From assembly GCA_030052355.1 (NCBI GenBank), contig JASIGS010000207.1, positions 1 through 5,560 of the forward strand: DNA of 5,560 nt. The letters run 5' to 3'. Below, piece after piece: positions 5,450-5,560 of the stretch. This DNA comes from Streptosporangiaceae bacterium. Lineage in GTDB: Bacteria; Actinomycetota; Actinomycetes; Streptosporangiales; Streptosporangiaceae. The notes under the pieces are model-generated. The model was not told the DNA's origin. It worked only from the letters and a program-made list of their open reading frames with translations, and searched no databases. Every line of letters starts with the position of its first letter. Position 1 is the first letter of the stretch. The translations under genes and the position numbers were made by a program.

Positions 5450-5560
5450 ATGGACTTGCGAAAGTCTTTCGGCATGGGTTTGGACCGGTCTGACCTGCTG
5501 ACTCGCTTCAACGAGCTGCCACCAGACGTCGCGCGCGCTGAGATGCTCAGCTGTTGCTCG
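5450..5560 (+). CDS. uraD: OHCU decarboxylase (urate degradation), N-terminal fragment
   Basis: The frame stays open for 37 codons from ATG 5450 to the right edge. The segment LTRFNELPPDVARAEMLSCC at residues 17-36 matches the opening helix of 2-oxo-4-hydroxy-4-carboxy-5-ureidoimidazoline decarboxylases, which typically read LxxFNxLPxxEARxxLLxCC before a conserved W and RP. The enzyme converts OHCU, made from urate by urate oxidase and 5-hydroxyisourate hydrolase, into S-allantoin. The catalytic residues lie outside the window, so the call rests on the N-terminus and on the purine-type permease directly upstream. The start is uncertain: in-frame ATGs at 5426 and 5474 are alternatives. ATG 5474 has a weak GAAAG nine bases upstream and would leave a family-typical short N-terminus; 5450 and 5426 lack a well-placed site. 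Confidence 0.7.
   Translation, partial: MDLRKSFGMGLDRSDLLTRFNELPPDVARAEMLSCCS
5459..5471. repeat. perfect inverted repeat CGAAAG-T-CTTTCG
   Basis: A 13-base inverted repeat with a single central T lies within the first codons of the uraD-like gene if it starts at 5450, or directly before the start if translation begins at 5474. It could be an operator half-site pair or chance; the loop is too short for an RNA hairpin with the full stem. Confidence 0.4.

Overview
The window is very GC-rich, uses GTG as well as ATG starts, and carries gene families typical of Actinomycetota: a LigC-type ATP-dependent DNA ligase, a Caa3-type CtaG and an NCS1 permease. It is most likely a chromosomal piece of a soil-type actinomycete. 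I cannot place it to order or genus from the sequence alone.

Layout. Positions 1-737 hold the N-terminal 245 residues of an ATP-dependent DNA ligase on the minus strand, cut by the left edge. After a divergent gap of about 210 bp, everything else reads on the plus strand. CtaG (947-1732) is a membrane factor for cytochrome c oxidase assembly. A 57-residue single-pass membrane protein (1906-2079) follows, with a near-perfect ribosome binding site and a GTG start. Next is an AMP-forming acyl-CoA synthetase (2179-3729), with a tandem 11-bp repeat directly in front of its start. An NCS1 nucleobase permease (3882-5345) follows, with a 152-bp leader that contains two hairpins. At the right edge (5450-5560) is the first part of a gene whose N-terminus looks like 2-oxo-4-hydroxy-4-carboxy-5-ureidoimidazoline (OHCU) decarboxylase of urate breakdown.

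How the genes may work together. The permease and the OHCU decarboxylase suggest the start of a purine or urate uptake and degradation cluster that continues to the right of the window. CtaG and the small membrane protein form a separate respiratory pair. The acyl-CoA synthetase has complete adenylate-forming motifs, but its substrate and its link to either neighbour are unknown. The ligase is an independent divergent gene for DNA repair.

I see no tRNA, rRNA, CRISPR array, insertion sequence or recognised riboswitch class. The most useful items for a second look are the partial uraD-like gene, the unannotated 57-residue membrane protein, the possible frame disturbance at the CtaG C-terminus, and the repeats and hairpins in the leaders of the synthetase, permease and uraD-like genes.
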